From: Gigantopelta aegis
Lineage: Eukaryota > Mollusca > Gastropoda > Neomphalida > Peltospiridae
Assembly: GCF_016097555.1 (NCBI RefSeq)
Contig: NC_054702.1
Span: forward strand, 83,604,124 to 83,668,123
Length of the DNA stretch: 64,000 nt
Direction of reading: 5' to 3'
This document shows, piece by piece, positions 61,573 to 64,000 of the stretch (the stretch's first letter is position 1; every line of letters begins with the position of its first letter). The notes under the pieces are model-generated. The model saw only the letters and a program-made list of their open reading frames with translations, was not told the origin of the DNA and made no database searches. Both the position numbers and the translations under genes were made by a program.

Positions 61573-61877
61573 ATAATATTTTGTAAGCCTTCATTACGAG
61601 ATTAGGCCTAAAAACAATAATAAATACTATTGTGTGTTTCTGGAATCGTACCAAACGAGATAATGTAGGTAGAATAGGTCGGGTTTTTTTGGTTGTGGTG
61701 GTTAAATTTTTTGTGTTGGAACCATACCATATTTACCCCTTCTTTGAGGCCATCCTTAAAAATAGTTTTTGTCTATTTCTGACCAGTAGTTTCAAATGTG
61801 GGTAATGTAGGTAGGGATTATTATTATTATTAATTTTTTTAGGCCTAATCTCGTAATGAAGGCTTACAAAATATTAT
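61573..61877. mobile_element. 305-bp element with perfect 42-bp inverted ends
   Basis: The arms 61573-61614 and 61836-61877 are exact reverse complements (inner part CATTACGAGATTAGGCCTAA). The interior has no coding capacity. Immediate flanks do not show a clear target duplication, so the superfamily cannot be assigned. Confidence 0.75.
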
Positions 61878-62080
61878 AATGCAACACACTTCATATTCAT
61901 TCTGTCACAAATTAATGTTGTGGTTTTAAATATTTCCCCCAAATTCTGTTTAATGATTTCAACTAAAAACTTTATTGTTCATTAAGGGTTATCATGTAGT
62001 TTTATAAGTATATATTTCACAGTATAATTCTCATGATTTACAAAAAGCCACCTTAAAAATGTTTAAATAAAAATAATATT

Positions 62081-62113
<33 letters not shown>

Positions 62114-62461
62114 TATTATTATTATTATATTATTAAAAGTTATGGGGCTACCAATTTGTACTGAGGGCTACTAGATTTTATAACCTGGTAGCCCGGCTAC
62201 CACTAAAAAAACCTTACGGTCAAGGCCTGTTTAGTAAAAATAAAACAACCTACTTTTTTGAAACAACCTATTTAAAAATATTGAATACTCTAAGAAGGGA
62301 ATAATCTTTATTTAGCTCTAGATTCTAGAAACTTTTAGTGCCATGAAATACTTTAAGAACCAATAAATTATACATATATTTCTTTCCTTACAAGTGTACA
62401 CAGCAGAGTAAACAATTAAAAACCCTGAGTACATATGTATATAATTTGCTTTGCTTTTCAG

Positions 62462-62572
62462 TTTGTGAAATGTGGATATGCAGGACAGAATTTTCCAGAG
62501 TTTATATTCCCGTCTCTGGTTGGTCGTCCTATCATTCGATCAACAGCAAAAATAGGAAATATAGAAGTGAAG
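62462..62572 (+). CDS. ACTR2: actin-related protein 2 (ACTR2/Arp2), exon 2
   Basis: 37 codons, phase 0 to phase 0, acceptor TTTGCTTTTCAG and donor AAG|gtaatt. It encodes [20 protein letters not shown], then [17 protein letters not shown]. Human Arp2 has [21 protein letters not shown] and [17 protein letters not shown] (from memory), so the match is nearly residue for residue. This is the start of actin subdomains 1 and 2. Confidence 0.98.
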
Positions 62573-63927
62573 GTAATTTAGCATTGAAGAGAGAATGCCA
62601 AAATGTTTTTGTTTGATTTTAAACACAATTTTGTTAATTGTCATAAAACTAGTCATTCAGATTTATATAAAACTATAAACCACTTTACCTTTTTATGATG
62701 TCTAGACCTCGACATGAAAAATATTGAAGGAAATTATTAATGGCTCCTCTAATTTAGATTATGGGAGCCAGTGCATAAAATGTGGCATGTACAATTTTAT
62801 CGTTCATCTGTTGGTTATGCAAAACACGGATCGTTCATTAATGCAACAGCTGAAATCACTTGTTAGAAAATCCAAACAAACGTGTTGGCTAATATCAATG
62901 TTTTGGAAAACTGCGTGCAGTGGGAAATCCCTGACCTAGATGGATGTCATAATGTTCTTGATGCTAATGCTCTAACAAGCTTTTCCGTTTTTTAGTGCGG
63001 TGTGTCCATCTATTATCTTCACAACCACATTCTACTTTCATTATAAAATGCTACCTATGTTAGCACGCCACCAACATATTTACAGTTTACAGAAGTTTGC
63101 TGAAATTCTCAAACTCATGGTGTCACAATATTTGGTGTTTGAGAAGCACGTCGGAGAGCTTTTATGGATAGTTCCTTAGTGCATTCTCGTTACTATGAAT
63201 AGCATTTTACGGAATTTCTCATTTGTAACGAAACAAAACTAACGCTATTAAAGCGAGTGTAAGCCTAAATTGAAATTAATTTTTTATCCCATTTTCATGA
63301 GACTTTCTACATAGATGATCGTGATATCTTAAAATGTGTTCTCTTTACTTCAAGTTCGCAATTAACCTCTGTGTCAAAGGTGAAGGTCACCTTATTAAAA
63401 ATAGAAATTATAACATCATTCAGCGATTTCATTTCTAATCATGTATTTAGGATTAGAATCAGGATATGTTAAAAGAGTTTGCATTTCGCCTCTTTCAAAG
63501 GTCACGGTCACTATTAACAGAAATTGTGACATCACTGTTCTTCATTTGTCATCTAATTTACATGAAGCTTCAAATAACAGAAATAAGATCAGGATATGTT
63601 GAATGTGTTCACATTTCATGTTTCTTGTGTCGAAGGTGAAGGTCACTGTCAATAAAAGTATGTCTACCGGCTTCATTTCTCATCTGATTTTCATGAAACT
63701 TTACATACAGGAATAGGATCATGCAATTGCGATGTTTCGTTAAATTAACAGCATGGTGCGCTTTATTATGCTACATGAGGTTTAACATAGTGGTTGATTG
63801 TTTAAGTTAACTAGACAATAATTAAGTACTATTATTTATTGTTTTTCATAGATGTTGTGTATGTCAAATGTCTGTGTAGATCAGGATTTTAAACAATATA
63901 TATGTACATTTTTATCTGTCTGTGTAG
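62573..63927 (+). other. ACTR2 intron 2
   Basis: 1,355 bp. It contains a degenerate tandem array (63285-63730) and otherwise unassigned sequence. Confidence 0.88.
63285..63730. repeat. degenerate tandem array, about 130-bp period
   Basis: Landmarks GTCAAAGGTGAAGGTCAC-like, AATAGAAATTGTGACATCA, TTTTCATGAAACTTTACATA and AGGATATGTT recur about every 130 bp, roughly three and a half times, with strong divergence. From memory, similar arrays occur in many molluscan introns. Confidence 0.7.
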
Positions 63928-64000
63928 GATTTGATGGTTGGGGATGAGGCTAGCCAGTTAAGATCTATGCTGGAGGTGAATTATCCCATGGAAAATGGAA
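63928..64000 (+). CDS. ACTR2: actin-related protein 2 (ACTR2/Arp2), exon 3, cut by window edge
   Basis: Acceptor CTGTGTAG, then 24 codons DLMVGDEASQLRSMLEVNYP-MENG and one further base before the window ends. Human Arp2 continues IVRNWDDMKHLWDYTFG. The remaining gene, including the nucleotide-binding core and subdomains 3-4, lies beyond the window. Confidence 0.97.

Larger units (their letters stand above)
56054..62461 (+). other. ACTR2 intron 1 (6.4 kb)
   Basis: Holds a SINE tail fragment at about 56757-56845 (GATATCCAATAGCCGATTAT ... GTGCTCTAGTGGTATCATTA), MITEs, a decayed antisense Tc1 element and a 42-bp inverted-repeat element. The remaining sequence shows no exon. Confidence 0.85.

Overview
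The window looks like animal nuclear DNA, most likely from a gastropod mollusc. It is AT-rich and intron-rich, and it is full of microsatellites, tRNA-headed SINEs, Tc1-like transposons and LINE fragments. The mollusc call rests on my memory of the SINE and dispersed-repeat families (tails such as GTCGTTAAATAAAACA), not on a database search.

Protein-coding content is sparse. Two host genes are clear, both at the right-hand end. On the minus strand is a complete four-exon neudesin (NENF) gene, 55808 down to 45338. It encodes a 162-residue secretory-pathway protein with a cytochrome-b5-like haem/steroid-binding (MAPR) domain. On the plus strand are the first three coding exons of ACTR2, the Arp2 subunit of the Arp2/3 actin-nucleating complex (from 56006, running off the window). 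The genes are head-to-head with 197 bp between start codons, and two inverted CCAAT boxes sit in the gap, so they probably share a bidirectional promoter. A possible Ig-type membrane-receptor gene (two tentative minus-strand exons) lies at 1.6-2.4 kb.

Layout: 0-10 kb holds the tentative receptor exons, microsatellites, a 51-bp minisatellite, a TTAA-ended MITE and an inverted pair of SINEs. 10-27 kb carries five full-length and one truncated tRNA-Lys(UUU) sequences among SINEs, two LINE fragments and a Tc1 element (13.9-15.4 kb). 27-42 kb holds a 591-bp element with perfect 111-bp inverted ends and 9-bp target duplications, a 48-bp minisatellite, more SINEs, a dispersed repeat split by a small palindromic MITE, and a second Tc1 family (39.3-40.8 kb). 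42-56 kb is NENF; its first intron contains a 5'-truncated LINE (51291-55040) bounded by 10-bp target duplications. 56-64 kb is ACTR2, with a decayed Tc1 copy, MITEs and a perfect 42-bp inverted-repeat element in its introns.

I found no CRISPR array, rRNA gene, operon-like cluster or clearly new protein system. The points most worth following are the tRNA-Lys cluster with shared acceptor-stem mismatches, the Mutator-like 591-bp element, the filled/empty site pair at 38/49 kb and the compact NENF-ACTR2 promoter.
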